Of a DNA stretch of 64,000 nt, positions 29,689 through 40,219 are shown one piece after another. Each line of letters begins with the position of its first letter. Positions within the stretch are counted from its first letter, which is position 1. The DNA is taken from positions 186,001 to 250,000 of the forward strand of contig NZ_CP135021.1 in the NCBI RefSeq assembly GCF_039388985.1, written 5' to 3'. A program made the translations under genes and the position numbers. Below the pieces are notes generated by a model. It searched no databases, had not been told where the DNA came from, and saw only the letters and a list, made by a program, of their open reading frames with translations. The stretch comes from Buchnera aphidicola (Aphis aurantii). Its GTDB lineage: Bacteria > Pseudomonadota > Gammaproteobacteria > Enterobacterales > Enterobacteriaceae.

Positions 29689-32331
29689 ATGTTAATTAAA
29701 TTTTTAAAGAAAATTTTTGGAAATTATAATAATCGTGTCTTAAAAAAATATAATACAATTGTTTCTGAAATTAATTGTTTAGAAAAAACTTTTGAAAAAT
29801 TTTCAGATATACAACTGAAAGAAAATAAAAAATTATTTGAATTGCGCTTACAAAAAGGAGAAAATTTAGATAATTTATTAGTAGAGGCTTTTGCGACTGT
29901 TAGAGAAGCAAGCAAACGTGTTTTTAATATGCGTCATTTTGATGTTCAAATACTTGGTGGAATAGTTTTAAACAAACAATGTATTGCAGAGATGAGAACA
30001 GGAGAAGGAAAAACTTTAACATCTACTCTTCCCGCGTATTTGAATGCTTTATCTGGAAAAGGTGTCCATATAGTCACAATGAACGATTATTTAGCAGAAA
30101 GAGATGCTAAAAAAAATACTCCATTATTTGAATTTCTTGGGTTGTCAGTAGGATTAAATTTATCTGAAATGTCTTTTATTCAAAAAAAACATGCTTATTC
30201 TTGCGATATTACTTACGGTACAAATAATGAATATGGATTTGATTATTTACGCGATAATATGGTTTTTTCTGATAAAGATCGAGTTCAACGTACATTAAAT
30301 TATGCATTAATAGATGAAGTAGATTCTATTTTAATAGATGAAGCAAGAACGCCATTAATTATCTCCGGTCCTTCAGAAGATAGTTCTTTTTTATACAAAG
30401 AGATTAATCAAATAGTACCATTATTAATGGTTCAAAAAAAAGAAGATTCTGATGATTTCCAAGGACAAGGTCATTTTTCAATTGATGAAAAATCAAAACA
30501 AATTCATTTAACTGAAAGAGGATTGATTAAAATTGAAAAATTATTAATTAATAAAAAATTAATGAAAAAAAACGAATCTTTATATTCTTCTAATAATATT
30601 ATATTAATGCATCATATTATATCGGCTTTACGTGCTCATACATTATTTATTCGAGATGTAGATTATCTTGTAAAAAATAATAATGTAATTATTGTAGATG
30701 AACACACAGGTAGAACTATGCCTGGAAGAAGATGGTCAGATGGATTGCATCAAGCAATAGAAGCGAAGGAAGCAGTTGCTATACAGAATGAAAATCAAAC
30801 TTTAGCATCGATTACGTTTCAAAATTATTTTCGTTTATATAAAAAAATTTCTGGTATGACAGGGACCGCGGAAACTGAAGCATTTGAATTTAGTTCTATT
30901 TATAATTTAGATACAATTGTTATCCCTACGAATAAACCAATGATAAGAAAAGATATGCCTGATTTAGTTTATATGACTGAAAAAGAAAAAATACATGCTA
31001 TTTTAAAAGATATTCAACATTGTATTCAGAATAATCGACCTGTTTTAGTAGGAACAGTATCGATTGAAAAATCAGAAATTATTTCAAAAAAATTAAAAGA
31101 ATTAAACATAAAACATAGTGTTTTAAATGCGAAATTTCATGCAAGAGAAGCTGAAATTATAGCTCAAGCTGGAAAACTTAAATCAGTTACTATTGCTACT
31201 AATATGGCAGGAAGAGGTACTGATATAGTTTTAGGTGGAAGTTTAGATGCTCAGTTAAATGAAAAAACGTCTTTAAAAAACAGTCAAATAATTAAAGAAC
31301 AATGGCAAAAAGAACACGATTTAGTTGTTTCATCCGGAGGGTTACATATTATTGGAACTGAACGTCATGAATCAAGACGCATTGATAATCAATTAAGAGG
31401 TCGATCTGGTCGACAAGGAGATAGTGGTTCTTCTCGTTTTTATTTATCCATGGAAGATTCATTGATGCGAATTTTTATTTCTGAAAAAATTATTAATATG
31501 ATGCGTAAGTTAGGGTTGTCTACTAATGAAGCTATTGAGCATAAATGGGTGACAAAAGCAATTGAAAATGCTCAGAAAAAAGTAGAGAATCGAAATTTTG
31601 ATATTAGAAAACAATTATTAGAATATGATGATGTATATAATGAACAACGTCGTATAATTTACTCGCAACGTAATAAATTAATTAAGTTAAAAAATATCAA
31701 AAATATTATTTACGATATTTTAGAAGATGTATTTCACACGATTATTAAACAATATATTAATATAAAAATTGAAAAAAAACATTGGAAAATTTTAGAGTTA
31801 GAAAAAAAGTTGAATGTTGAATTTAATATATGTATCTCAATATCAGATTTAATTAAAGAAAATGATAATCTAAACATGGATAATATTGTAAAATCAATTA
31901 TTGACATTGCAAAAAAAAATTATGAAAACAAGGAAATTTTAATAGGTTGTTCTAATATGAGAATAATAGAAAAATCTATTATGTTGCAAACATTAGATGA
32001 TCTCTGGAAAGATCATTTATCAGCTATGAATTATTTGAGACAAGGAATCCATCTTCGAGGTTACGCGCAAAAAGATCCTAAACAAGAGTATAAAATAGAA
32101 TCGTTTAATATGTTTTCTAATATGTTAGAATTATTGAAATACGAAGTAACATCTTTTTTATGTCGATTAAATATATCTTATACTAAAAAATATTTTAATC
32201 TTCAAAATAGTTCAGAAAAATCATTAAATGATAATTCAAAAAAAACATTGGATGAGATGAAAATGGGTAGAAATACATTATGTTTTTGTGGTTCTAATAA
32301 AAAATATAAATATTGTCATGGTATTTTATAA
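29689..32331 (+). CDS. secA: Preprotein translocase ATPase SecA
   Basis: SecA is the motor that pushes unfolded proteins through SecYEG. It has 880 residues against 901 in E. coli. Walker A is [13 protein letters not shown], the DEAD-type box is [20 protein letters not shown], and later motifs include [14 protein letters not shown] and [19 protein letters not shown]. The C-terminal zinc finger is complete ([13 protein letters not shown]). That tail binds SecB and lipids in relatives. It is followed by the remains of mutT, as in the E. coli order secA-mutT. Confidence 0.98.
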   Translation: MLIKFLKKIFGNYNNRVLKKYNTIVSEINCLEKTFEKFSDIQLKENKKLFELRLQKGENLDNLLVEAFATVREASKRVFNMRHFDVQILGGIVLNKQCIAEMRTGEGKTLTSTLPAYLNALSGKGVHIVTMNDYLAERDAKKNTPLFEFLGLSVGLNLSEMSFIQKKHAYSCDITYGTNNEYGFDYLRDNMVFSDKDRVQRTLNYALIDEVDSILIDEARTPLIISGPSEDSSFLYKEINQIVPLLMVQKKEDSDDFQGQGHFSIDEKSKQIHLTERGLIKIEKLLINKKLMKKNESLYSSNNIILMHHIISALRAHTLFIRDVDYLVKNNNVIIVDEHTGRTMPGRRWSDGLHQAIEAKEAVAIQNENQTLASITFQNYFRLYKKISGMTGTAETEAFEFSSIYNLDTIVIPTNKPMIRKDMPDLVYMTEKEKIHAILKDIQHCIQNNRPVLVGTVSIEKSEIISKKLKELNIKHSVLNAKFHAREAEIIAQAGKLKSVTIATNMAGRGTDIVLGGSLDAQLNEKTSLKNSQIIKEQWQKEHDLVVSSGGLHIIGTERHESRRIDNQLRGRSGRQGDSGSSRFYLSMEDSLMRIFISEKIINMMRKLGLSTNEAIEHKWVTKAIENAQKKVENRNFDIRKQLLEYDDVYNEQRRIIYSQRNKLIKLKNIKNIIYDILEDVFHTIIKQYINIKIEKKHWKILELEKKLNVEFNICISISDLIKENDNLNMDNIVKSIIDIAKKNYENKEILIGCSNMRIIEKSIMLQTLDDLWKDHLSAMNYLRQGIHLRGYAQKDPKQEYKIESFNMFSNMLELLKYEVTSFLCRLNISYTKKYFNLQNSSEKSLNDNSKKTLDEMKMGRNTLCFCGSNKKYKYCHGIL

Positions 32332-32351
32332 TGATTTTTTAAAAAGTTATT

Positions 32352-32639
32352 ATGAAGTTATATTATAAATACATGAGCATAGTAATTAGAATAACTATAA
32401 AAAAGTATATATTCTTAAATGCTCAGAAACTAATATAACAAATATTTGGGGAGTTGATAAATAACAAATTTAAAGCAAATAAAGATATTTATCTGATAAA
32501 GATCTATATAAAAATAAGAATTATTTTCATAATAGGCATTAAAATATTAAATTTAAATTTTTTAATATATAAAAATTTTATCAAAGAAATTAAATTATAT
32601 TTTTATATATATGAAATAACGCATAAATTTTTCAAATAA
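32352..32639 (+). pseudogene. mutT: Degraded mutT (8-oxo-dGTP diphosphatase) remnant
   Basis: This 415-bp gap lies exactly where mutT sits between secA and coaE in E. coli. Pieces of a Nudix protein can be read in different frames. From about 32375 comes IVIRITIKKYIFLNAQKLI, like the MutT N-terminal strands. Near 32439 comes ITNIWGVDK, where NxWEFPGGK is expected. From about 32510 comes RIIFIIGIKILNLNFL, then KEIKLYFYIYE, matching the spacing of RELxEEVGI and the HITLWFWLVE strand. The Nudix glutamates are lost and stops interrupt the frames, so the gene is dead. Support comes from synteny and the piecewise match, not from a search. Confidence 0.6.
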
Positions 32640-32746
32640 GTATAAATATAATTATATTTGTTTCGAACAATTACAATTTTATCGATTTTTTATTAATAAT
32701 TTTATTATTATAAAAAATTTAAAATATTAAGAATAACTGATATCCA

Positions 32747-33412
32747 TTAATATAATTTAGTTAAATAATTTTTTTTAAAAATTTGTTTTTTTGTTTGTTT
32801 TTTGAGGTGATATGTATTAAATAAATATGTATAAAAACAATTTAAATAATAAGTATAGATATCTAAAGTTTCAATATTTTTATTGTGATTTAAAATAACA
32901 TCGTCAGAAATTACAATTCTTTTATTTCTGCTAGTTTGCTGATAAATCATGTTTTTTGCTTCACATAGATTGATTTTATCTCGTTTTATTAAACGTTTTA
33001 TTTGAATTTTTAAAGATGTATCAACCAAAAGAATTCGATGCGCTATTTTATCTAGTTTTTTTTCCACTAGTAATGGAACCACCCATAAGCACCAAATTGA
33101 ATTTACTAATTTTATTTGTTTTTTACTTTCTTGATAAATTTTAGGAATTAATATATCCTCTAGCCATAATTTAGTTTTTTTGTCATGAAAAATATATTTC
33201 CGAAGTAATTTTCGGTTTATTGATTGATTTGAATTGAGTATGCTATTTCCAAATTTTTTTTTAATAGCATTAAATACTTCTATATTTTTTTCTATTATTT
33301 GTTTTGAAATAACATCAGTATCAATAATATTTATACCTATTTTTTTAAAGCTATTAGAAATAGTAGTTTTTCCACTTCCAATGCCTCCAGTAAGTGCTAC
33401 AATATAAGTCAT
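32747..33412 (-). CDS. coaE: Dephospho-CoA kinase
   Basis: CoaE phosphorylates dephospho-CoA, the last step of coenzyme A synthesis, and so lies downstream of the PanB/PanC products. It has 221 residues, about 15 more than E. coli, with a Lys-rich C-terminal extension. The P-loop is ALTGGIGSGKTTISN. The substrate and lid regions include NIIDTDVISKQII and RDKINLCEAKNMIYQQ. It is a single gene, divergent from guaC. E. coli also has guaC next to coaE. Confidence 0.96.
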   Translation of the reverse strand: MTYIVALTGGIGSGKTTISNSFKKIGINIIDTDVISKQIIEKNIEVFNAIKKKFGNSILNSNQSINRKLLRKYIFHDKKTKLWLEDILIPKIYQESKKQIKLVNSIWCLWVVPLLVEKKLDKIAHRILLVDTSLKIQIKRLIKRDKINLCEAKNMIYQQTSRNKRIVISDDVILNHNKNIETLDIYTYYLNCFYTYLFNTYHLKKQTKKQIFKKNYLTKLY

Positions 33413-33509
33413 GATTATTTTAATTTAAACTCATACTAAAATTCAAGTATATAAAATATTTTATATATTAAAGAAAAGATATCTATATTATTTACAGGGT
33501 ATTAATTTT

Positions 33510-34559
33510 ATGCGTATTGAAGAAGATATCAAATTAGGTTTCAAAGATGTTTTGATTAAACCTAAAAGATCTACTTTAAAAAGCCGTTCTGAAGTTGATC
33601 TTATTCGTTTTTTTACTTTTAAGTATTCTGACTACAAATGGTCTGGAATTCCTATAATTGCTGCAAATATGGATACTATTGGAACATTTTCAATGGCTGT
33701 ATCTTTGTCACATTTTAACATTTTAACTGCAATACATAAATATTATTCTTTAGATGAATGGAAAAAATTTGTTAATGTATCTGAAGAGAAAGTATTAAAA
33801 CATATTATTGTATCTATTGGAACATCTGATTTAGATTTTTTAAAAATTCAAAAAATTTTATCATTATCTTCTAGTTTAAAGTGTATTTGTATTGATGTTG
33901 CTAATGGGTATTCCGAATATTTTGTTTCTTTTTTAAAAAAAATAAGAAATATTTTCCCTAATAAAATTATTTGTGCTGGAAATGTTGTTACTGGAGAAAT
34001 GGTTGAAGAGTTAATCTTATCCGGAGCTGATATAGTTAAAGTCGGAATTGGACCGGGTTCAGTCTGTACTACACGAGTTAAAACAGGAGTGGGATATCCT
34101 CAACTTTCAGCCATTATAGAGTGTGCTGATGCTGCACATGGATTAAATGGACACATTATCAGTGACGGGGGTTGTATCGTTTCCGGAGATATAGCAAAAG
34201 CTTTTGGGGGGGGAGCAGATTTTGTTATGTTAGGAGGTATGTTATCAGGTCACTATGAATGTTCAGGAGAAGTTATCAAAGAAAATTTAAAAAAATTTAT
34301 GCTTTTTTATGGTATGAGCTCCACTTCTGCAATGAAGCGTTATACCGGAAAAATCAGAGGGTATCGTGCTTCGGAAGGTAAGACGGTGAAAATACCTTTT
34401 CGAGGTAATGTTGATATAACTATGCGTGATATTTTAGGGGGTCTAAGATCTTCTTGTACTTATGTAGGAGCTCAAAAATTAAAAGAATTAACGAAAAGAA
34501 CTACATTTATAAGAGTTAATGAACAAGAAAATTGTGTTTTTGATAATTTTAAATATTAA
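33510..34559 (+). CDS. guaC: GMP reductase
   Basis: GuaC reduces GMP to IMP with NADPH and release of ammonia, connecting guanine to adenine nucleotides. It has 349 residues against 347 in E. coli. The active-site Cys is in [20 protein letters not shown], the nucleotide-phosphate loop is [20 protein letters not shown], and the start [15 protein letters not shown] is typical of the family. It ends before a strong terminator. Confidence 0.98.
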   Translation: MRIEEDIKLGFKDVLIKPKRSTLKSRSEVDLIRFFTFKYSDYKWSGIPIIAANMDTIGTFSMAVSLSHFNILTAIHKYYSLDEWKKFVNVSEEKVLKHIIVSIGTSDLDFLKIQKILSLSSSLKCICIDVANGYSEYFVSFLKKIRNIFPNKIICAGNVVTGEMVEELILSGADIVKVGIGPGSVCTTRVKTGVGYPQLSAIIECADAAHGLNGHIISDGGCIVSGDIAKAFGGGADFVMLGGMLSGHYECSGEVIKENLKKFMLFYGMSSTSAMKRYTGKIRGYRASEGKTVKIPFRGNVDITMRDILGGLRSSCTYVGAQKLKELTKRTTFIRVNEQENCVFDNFKY

Positions 34560-34602
34560 GATAAATTATACTAATATATTATATAAAAAATATAAAAATA
34601 AT

Positions 34603-34651
34603 AAAATCAATAAAATTAATTATTTTATAGTTAGTTTTATTGATTTTTTTT
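34603..34651 (+). terminator. Intrinsic terminator of guaC
   Basis: Perfect 13-bp arms AAAATCAATAAAA (34603-34615) and TTTTATTGATTTT (34635-34647) sit on an inner stem that also pairs partly. They run into an eight-T tract (34644-34651). It separates guaC from aceE. Confidence 0.85.
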
Positions 34652-34773
34652 GGAAATAAAAAATTAATTATTGTATAAAAAATAAAAATTATATTTTAAA
34701 GTAGAAATAAATATAATGTTTTTAATTTTATTTAAATTTTATCATTTAAAATAATATATAAGGAACTTATACC

Positions 34774-37437
34774 ATGTCAGAAAGTTTATATGATGACGTG
34801 GACCCAATTGAAACTAATGATTGGGTGCAATCAATTGAATCTGTTATTCAAACAGACGGTCTGGAAAGAGCTCGGTTTTTAATTGAAAAAGTTTTAAAGC
34901 AAGCTAAATTAAATAAATCAGATTTTTTTAAATATTTTTTTACAAGCGATTATATCAATACAATTAATGTAGAAGATGAAGTAGAATATCCTGGAAATTT
35001 AATTTTAGAGAAAAAAATCCGATCTGCTATTCGATGGAATGCTATGATAATGGTGTTACGTGCATCAAAAAAAAACTTAGAATTAGGAGGTCATTTATCT
35101 TCTTTTCAATCATCTGCAACCATATATGAAGTTTGTTTTAATCATTTCTTTCGAGCTCGAAGTAATTATGATGGAGGTGACTTAGTTTATTTTCAAGGCC
35201 ATATTTCTCCTGGTATTTATGCTAGAGCATTTTTAGAAGGTCGTTTGTCTGAAAAACAAATTGATAATTTCAGACAAGAAGTTGATGGTCAAGGTTTATC
35301 TTCTTATCCGCATCCTAAATTAATGCCTAATTTTTGGCAATTTCCGACGGTATCTATGGGATTAGGCCCTCTTTTTTCTATTTATCAAGCGAAATTTTTA
35401 AAATATCTTCAAAATCGCGAGTTAAAAAATACTTCAAGACAAACAGTATATGCTTTTTTAGGTGACGGGGAAATGGATGAACCAGAATCTAAAGGAGCTA
35501 TTTCTATTGCAGTTCGAGAGAAATTAGATAATTTAATTTTTATAATAAATTGCAACTTACAAAGATTAGATGGTCCGGTTATAGGAAACGGTAAAATTGT
35601 AAATGAATTAGAAAGTTTTTTTTATGGAGCAGGATGGAAAGTAATAAAAGTAATATGGGGGGGGAAATGGGACGATTTATTAAAAAAAGATAAAACTGGA
35701 AAGTTAGTTCAATTAATGAATGAAACAGTAGATGGTGATTATCAAACATTTAAATCAAAAGATGGAGCTTATGTTAGAAAATATTTTTTTGGAAAATATA
35801 AAGAAACATTAGAATTAGTTAAAGATATGACAGATGAAGAAATATGGAATTTAAATCGAGGAGGACATGATCCTAAAAAAATGTTTAATGCAATAATTCA
35901 GGCAAAAAAAACAAAGGAAAAACCTACAGTTATTTTAGCTCATACTATAAAGGGTTATGGTATGGGTGTGATTGCAGAAGGTAAAAATATTGCTCATCAA
36001 ATAAAAAAAATAAATATCAATGGGATGATATATATTAGAGATCGATTTAAAATTCCTTTATCCAATGAAGAGGTTGAAAAATTATCTTATATTAAATTTG
36101 AAAAAAATTCTAAAGAATATTTTTATATGCATAATCAAAGAAAAAAATTAGGTGGTTATCTTCCATTTCGTTTATCTAAATTTACAAAAAAATTAAACCT
36201 TCCAAGTTTAATAGATTTTCAATCATTATTAGAAGCGCAGCCTAAACATATTTCTACTACTATTGCTTTCATTCGAGTTTTAAATTTAATTTTTAAAAAT
36301 GATTCTATTAAAAATTTAATTGTACCGATCATTGCTGATGAAGCACGTACTTTTGGAATGGAAGGTTTATTTAGAAAAATTGGGATTTATAGTCCTAATG
36401 GACAAAATTATATTCCTCAAGATCGTGAACAATTAGCATATTATAAAGAAGAAAAAAAGGGACAAATATTACAAGAAGGAATTAATGAATTAGGAGCTGC
36501 ATCATCTTGGCTTGCTGCAGCTACTTCTTATAGTACAAATAATTTTCCTATGATCCCGTTTTATATATATTATTCTATTTTTGGTTTTCAACGTATTGGT
36601 GATCTTTTTTGGGCGGCAGGAGATCAGCAAGCAAGAGGTTTTTTGATTGGTGGAACATCTGGTAGAACTACTTTAAATGGAGAAGGTTTACAACACGAGG
36701 ATGGTCATAGTCATATACAGTCTTTGACTATTCCTAATTGCATTTCTTATGACCCTGCTTTTGCTTATGAAGTTGCGGTAATTATACAAGATGGATTAAG
36801 AAGAATGTACGGTCCTACTCAAGAAAATATATATTATTATATTACTACAATTAATGAAAATTATTATATGCCAGCCATGCCAAAAGGTGTTGAAAAAGGG
36901 ATTTGCAAGGGAATTTATAAATTAAAAACAGTATATTCTACTGGATATAAAATACAATTAATAGGTTCTGGAGCTATTTTACGTTGCATATGCGAAGCTG
37001 CTGAAATTTTAGCTAATGATTATTCTATAACTACTGATATTTACAGTGTAACTTCTTTTACAGAATTAGCTAGAGATGGTGAAGAATGTGAAAGATGGAA
37101 TATGTTACATCCAAATCAAACAAAAAAAGTTGCTTATATAAAAAAGATTATGAATTCATCTCCTACTGTTGCTGCAACTGATTATATGAAATTATTTGCG
37201 GAGCAAGTTCGACATTATATCCCTTCAAAAGAGTATTATGTGTTAGGTACAGATGGTTTTGGACGATCAGATAGTCGCGAAAAATTACGTGATCACTTTG
37301 AGGTTAGCTCAAATTATATTGTATTAGCTGCATTAAGTTTATTAGTAAAATTAAATAATATAAAACCACAGGTAATGGAAGATGCAATTATTAAATTTAA
37401 TATCAATGCAGATAAAATTAATCCACGTTTAGCTTAA
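34774..37437 (+). CDS. aceE: Pyruvate dehydrogenase E1 component (homodimeric)
   Basis: AceE decarboxylates pyruvate with thiamine diphosphate and passes the acetyl group to the lipoyl domain of AceF. It has 887 residues, the E. coli length. The ThDP motif begins FLGDGEMDEPESKGAI and ends near IINCNLQRLDGPV. The active-site region is GHISPGIYARAFLEGRL. Later, LNGEGLQHEDGHSHI is the catalytic His region. AAGGAA lies before the ATG. It is the first gene of aceE-aceF-lpdA. No pdhR regulator precedes it; guaC does. Confidence 0.98.
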   Translation: MSESLYDDVDPIETNDWVQSIESVIQTDGLERARFLIEKVLKQAKLNKSDFFKYFFTSDYINTINVEDEVEYPGNLILEKKIRSAIRWNAMIMVLRASKKNLELGGHLSSFQSSATIYEVCFNHFFRARSNYDGGDLVYFQGHISPGIYARAFLEGRLSEKQIDNFRQEVDGQGLSSYPHPKLMPNFWQFPTVSMGLGPLFSIYQAKFLKYLQNRELKNTSRQTVYAFLGDGEMDEPESKGAISIAVREKLDNLIFIINCNLQRLDGPVIGNGKIVNELESFFYGAGWKVIKVIWGGKWDDLLKKDKTGKLVQLMNETVDGDYQTFKSKDGAYVRKYFFGKYKETLELVKDMTDEEIWNLNRGGHDPKKMFNAIIQAKKTKEKPTVILAHTIKGYGMGVIAEGKNIAHQIKKININGMIYIRDRFKIPLSNEEVEKLSYIKFEKNSKEYFYMHNQRKKLGGYLPFRLSKFTKKLNLPSLIDFQSLLEAQPKHISTTIAFIRVLNLIFKNDSIKNLIVPIIADEARTFGMEGLFRKIGIYSPNGQNYIPQDREQLAYYKEEKKGQILQEGINELGAASSWLAAATSYSTNNFPMIPFYIYYSIFGFQRIGDLFWAAGDQQARGFLIGGTSGRTTLNGEGLQHEDGHSHIQSLTIPNCISYDPAFAYEVAVIIQDGLRRMYGPTQENIYYYITTINENYYMPAMPKGVEKGICKGIYKLKTVYSTGYKIQLIGSGAILRCICEAAEILANDYSITTDIYSVTSFTELARDGEECERWNMLHPNQTKKVAYIKKIMNSSPTVAATDYMKLFAEQVRHYIPSKEYYVLGTDGFGRSDSREKLRDHFEVSSNYIVLAALSLLVKLNNIKPQVMEDAIIKFNINADKINPRLA

Positions 37438-37450
37438 GGGGTATAATAAA

Positions 37451-38611
37451 GTGCATATTGAAGTTAAAATGCCTGATGTTGGTTTAGATCAAGTAGAAGT
37501 AATAGAAATATTGGTTAAATTAAATGAGGAAATACAAATAGAACAAGGATTAATCACTGTAGAAGGTGAAAAATCTTCTATGGAAATCCCTTCTCCTATA
37601 TCTGGAATCGTAAAAAAGATTAATGTAAAAGTTGGGGATAAATTAACTACTGATTCTATTATAATGATTTTTAAGACTAGTAATATTGATTCTCAAAATT
37701 TAAATAAAACAGATATTATTCCTAAATCTGAAAAATCAACTATTCATATTGAAAAAGACGTAGTTCATGCAACACCATCAGTACGACGATTAGCACGTGA
37801 ATTAAAGATTAATTTAAATAATGTTTCGGGTTCTGGTCGAAAAAATCGAATTTTAAGAAACGATGTTGAACTATGTAAAACAAGTCTTTTAAACAATTCA
37901 GATAAATTAAAAATAGAGCCATTTCCCATAAATATGTTACAAAGAACTGTTGGTAAAAATTTATATAATAATTGGATCAATATACCTCATGTAACTCAGT
38001 TTGATGAGGTTAATATCACTGCATTAGAAGATTTTCGAAAAAGTTATAATAATACAGAGTATAAAAAAGATACGAATTATAAAAATGTTACTATATTAGT
38101 TTTTGTTATAAAAGCAGTATCACATGCATTGTTAAAATTTCCAATTTTTAATAGTTCTTTATCCATAGATAAAAAAACAATTCTTTTTAAAAAATACGTT
38201 AATATTGGTGTTGCTGTAGATGTTGAAAATGGTTTATTTGTTCCAGTATTAAAAAACGTTAATAAAAAAAACATTATGAATTTATCAATCGAATTAATAT
38301 CACTTTCCGATAAAGCACGTAAAAATCAGCTAGATAAATTAGATATGAAAGATGGTTGTTTTACGATTTCAAATTTAGGAAGTATTGGGGGTTATTGGTT
38401 TACACCAATCATCAATTCTCCAGAAGTTGCAATTCTTGGAATTTCAAAAGCAGTTATTAAACCAATATGGAACGGTATAAAATTTATTCCATCCTTGATA
38501 TTGCCTTTATCTTTATCTTATGATCATCGAGTGATTAATGGAGCGGAAGCAGCTCGTTTTATTTCTTTTCTTAAAAAATTATTATCTGACATACGTTTTT
38601 TAGTTATGTAA
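37451..38611 (+). CDS. aceF: Pyruvate dehydrogenase E2 (dihydrolipoamide acetyltransferase), single lipoyl domain
   Basis: AceF forms the complex core and transfers acetyl groups to CoA. It has 386 residues against about 630 in E. coli, because only one lipoyl domain remains (residues 1-75, lipoylated Lys in VEGEKSSMEIPSP). A peripheral-subunit-binding domain follows (HATPSVRRLARELKIN), then the catalytic domain. The active-site motif reads DHRVING, with Asn where E. coli has Asp; Asn also occurs naturally in the Azotobacter vinelandii enzyme. It starts 13 bp after aceE. Confidence 0.97.
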   Translation: MHIEVKMPDVGLDQVEVIEILVKLNEEIQIEQGLITVEGEKSSMEIPSPISGIVKKINVKVGDKLTTDSIIMIFKTSNIDSQNLNKTDIIPKSEKSTIHIEKDVVHATPSVRRLARELKINLNNVSGSGRKNRILRNDVELCKTSLLNNSDKLKIEPFPINMLQRTVGKNLYNNWINIPHVTQFDEVNITALEDFRKSYNNTEYKKDTNYKNVTILVFVIKAVSHALLKFPIFNSSLSIDKKTILFKKYVNIGVAVDVENGLFVPVLKNVNKKNIMNLSIELISLSDKARKNQLDKLDMKDGCFTISNLGSIGGYWFTPIINSPEVAILGISKAVIKPIWNGIKFIPSLILPLSLSYDHRVINGAEAARFISFLKKLLSDIRFLVM

Positions 38612-38661
38612 TTTTATATTAATTAATATTTTTTATAAAATTGATTATTAAAGAGGTTTAT

Positions 38662-40086
38662 ATGCGTCAAAATATTGAAGCAGAAGTATTAATTTTAGGA
38701 TCTGGACCTGCTGGTTATTCTGCAGCTTTTCGATGTGCTGATTTAGGTTTGGATACGGTTTTAATTGAACGTTATAGTAAATTAGGTGGTGTGTGCTTAA
38801 ATGTAGGATGTATTCCTTCAAAAGCTTTACTACACATAGCAAAAGTAATAAAACAGGCAAACGATTTATCTGAAGTAGGTATTTTTTTTAATAAACCTTC
38901 TATTGATCTTAAGAAAGTGCAAATTTGGAAAACAAGTATTGTTAATAAGCTTACTCATAGTTTATTTAATCTCAGTAAAAAAAGAAATATCAGATTTATT
39001 GAAGGCACAGCTTATTTTGAAAGTGATCACAATGTTATTGTAGAAAATTGTAAGAATGAATTTAATATTTCTTTTAAAAATGCTGTTATTGCTACTGGTT
39101 CTAGTTCCATTCAAATACCTTCATTTCCTATAGAAGATAGTAGAATATGGGATTCTTCAGATGCTTTAGAAATAAAAAATATTCCTGATCGTTTTTTAAT
39201 AGTAGGTGGTGGAATTATTGGTTTAGAAATGGCAACAATTTATAGTGCATTAGGCTCAATTGTTGATATAGTAGATCGTTTTAATGTTTTTCTTCCATCA
39301 GTTGATTCAGATATTTCCAAAGTATATATGAAGTCAATTAACAAAAAATTTAATGTTTTTTTAAATACTCATATTACATCCTTAGAAGCGAAAGACGATG
39401 GTTTGATTGTTTCTATGGCTGGTGAAAATATAAAAAATAATGTTTGTTATAATAACGTATTAGTAGCGATAGGAAGAAGCCCTAATACTAAAAATTTAGG
39501 ATTAGATCAAATTGGCATAAAATTAAATAAATCGGGATTTATTGAAATAAACAATCAGTTAAGAACTAATATCTCTAATATTTACGCTATTGGTGATGTA
39601 ACAGGTTTTCCTATGTTAGCGCATAAAGCTATTCATGAATCACATATTGTTGCAGAGGTAATTTCTGGAAAAAATCATTACTTTGAACCTAAAGTAATTC
39701 CTTCAGTCGCTTATACTGATCCTGAAATTGCTTGGGTTGGTTTGAATGAAAAAGATGCTATTAAATCTAAAATTGATTACGAAACTTCAATTATTCCTTG
39801 GAATGTATCTGGAAGAGCCCATGCTTCGAATTGCACGGTAGGCATGACAAAATTAATTTTTAATAAAAAAAATAATCAAGTGATCGGTGGAGCTATAGTA
39901 GGTGAGAATGCTGGTGAGTTAATCAATGAAGTGACTCTTGCAATTGAAATGGGTTGTGATGCAGAAGATCTCTCCCTTACTATCCATGCTCACCCTACGT
40001 TAAGCGAATCAATTTGCTTAGCCTCAGAAATTTTTCAAGGTACGGCAACAGATTTATTAAATGCAAAAAAAAGTACTGTTGTATAA
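38662..40086 (+). CDS. lpdA: Dihydrolipoamide dehydrogenase (E3)
   Basis: LpdA reoxidises dihydrolipoamide with FAD and NAD in the pyruvate and 2-oxoglutarate dehydrogenase complexes. The FAD loop is VLILGSGPAGYSAAFRCADL, the redox disulfide GGVCLNVGCIPSKALL, the NAD loop LIVGGGIIGLEMATIY, and the catalytic His-Glu HAHPTLSES. The frame is open from 38641, but I choose ATG 38662. AGAGG lies just upstream, and the product RQNIEAEVLILG then fits the family. This gives 474 residues, the E. coli length. A huge palindrome follows. Confidence 0.97.
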   Translation: MRQNIEAEVLILGSGPAGYSAAFRCADLGLDTVLIERYSKLGGVCLNVGCIPSKALLHIAKVIKQANDLSEVGIFFNKPSIDLKKVQIWKTSIVNKLTHSLFNLSKKRNIRFIEGTAYFESDHNVIVENCKNEFNISFKNAVIATGSSSIQIPSFPIEDSRIWDSSDALEIKNIPDRFLIVGGGIIGLEMATIYSALGSIVDIVDRFNVFLPSVDSDISKVYMKSINKKFNVFLNTHITSLEAKDDGLIVSMAGENIKNNVCYNNVLVAIGRSPNTKNLGLDQIGIKLNKSGFIEINNQLRTNISNIYAIGDVTGFPMLAHKAIHESHIVAEVISGKNHYFEPKVIPSVAYTDPEIAWVGLNEKDAIKSKIDYETSIIPWNVSGRAHASNCTVGMTKLIFNKKNNQVIGGAIVGENAGELINEVTLAIEMGCDAEDLSLTIHAHPTLSESICLASEIFQGTATDLLNAKKSTVV

Positions 40087-40087
40087 A

Positions 40088-40174
40088 ATTTAATCTAATT
40101 CTTTTAGAACAAGAAAAGATTATAGAAATTATATTTCTATAATCTTTTCTTGTTCTAAAAGAATTAGATTAAAT
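40088..40174. repeat. 87-bp perfect palindrome (42-bp arms, 3-nt loop), probable bidirectional terminator
   Basis: Positions 40088-40129 and 40133-40174 are exact reverse complements with only TAT between. I checked every base; pairing fails at 40087/40175. It begins 2 bp after the lpdA stop and ends 45 bp before the speD stop, so it separates convergent genes. Either strand would give a very stable stem. The arms contain AGAACAAGAAAAG, and there is no clear T tract after either arm. Confidence 0.97.
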
Positions 40175-40219
40175 CTTTATTTCAAATATGCATAAAATTA
40201 TATTAATTTCATATTAAAT

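Noticed and set aside
32454..32639. 61-residue frame after secA as a real small gene
   Set aside because: It begins at a TTG without a ribosome site, has no recognisable domain of its own, and reads as the C-terminal remnant of mutT.
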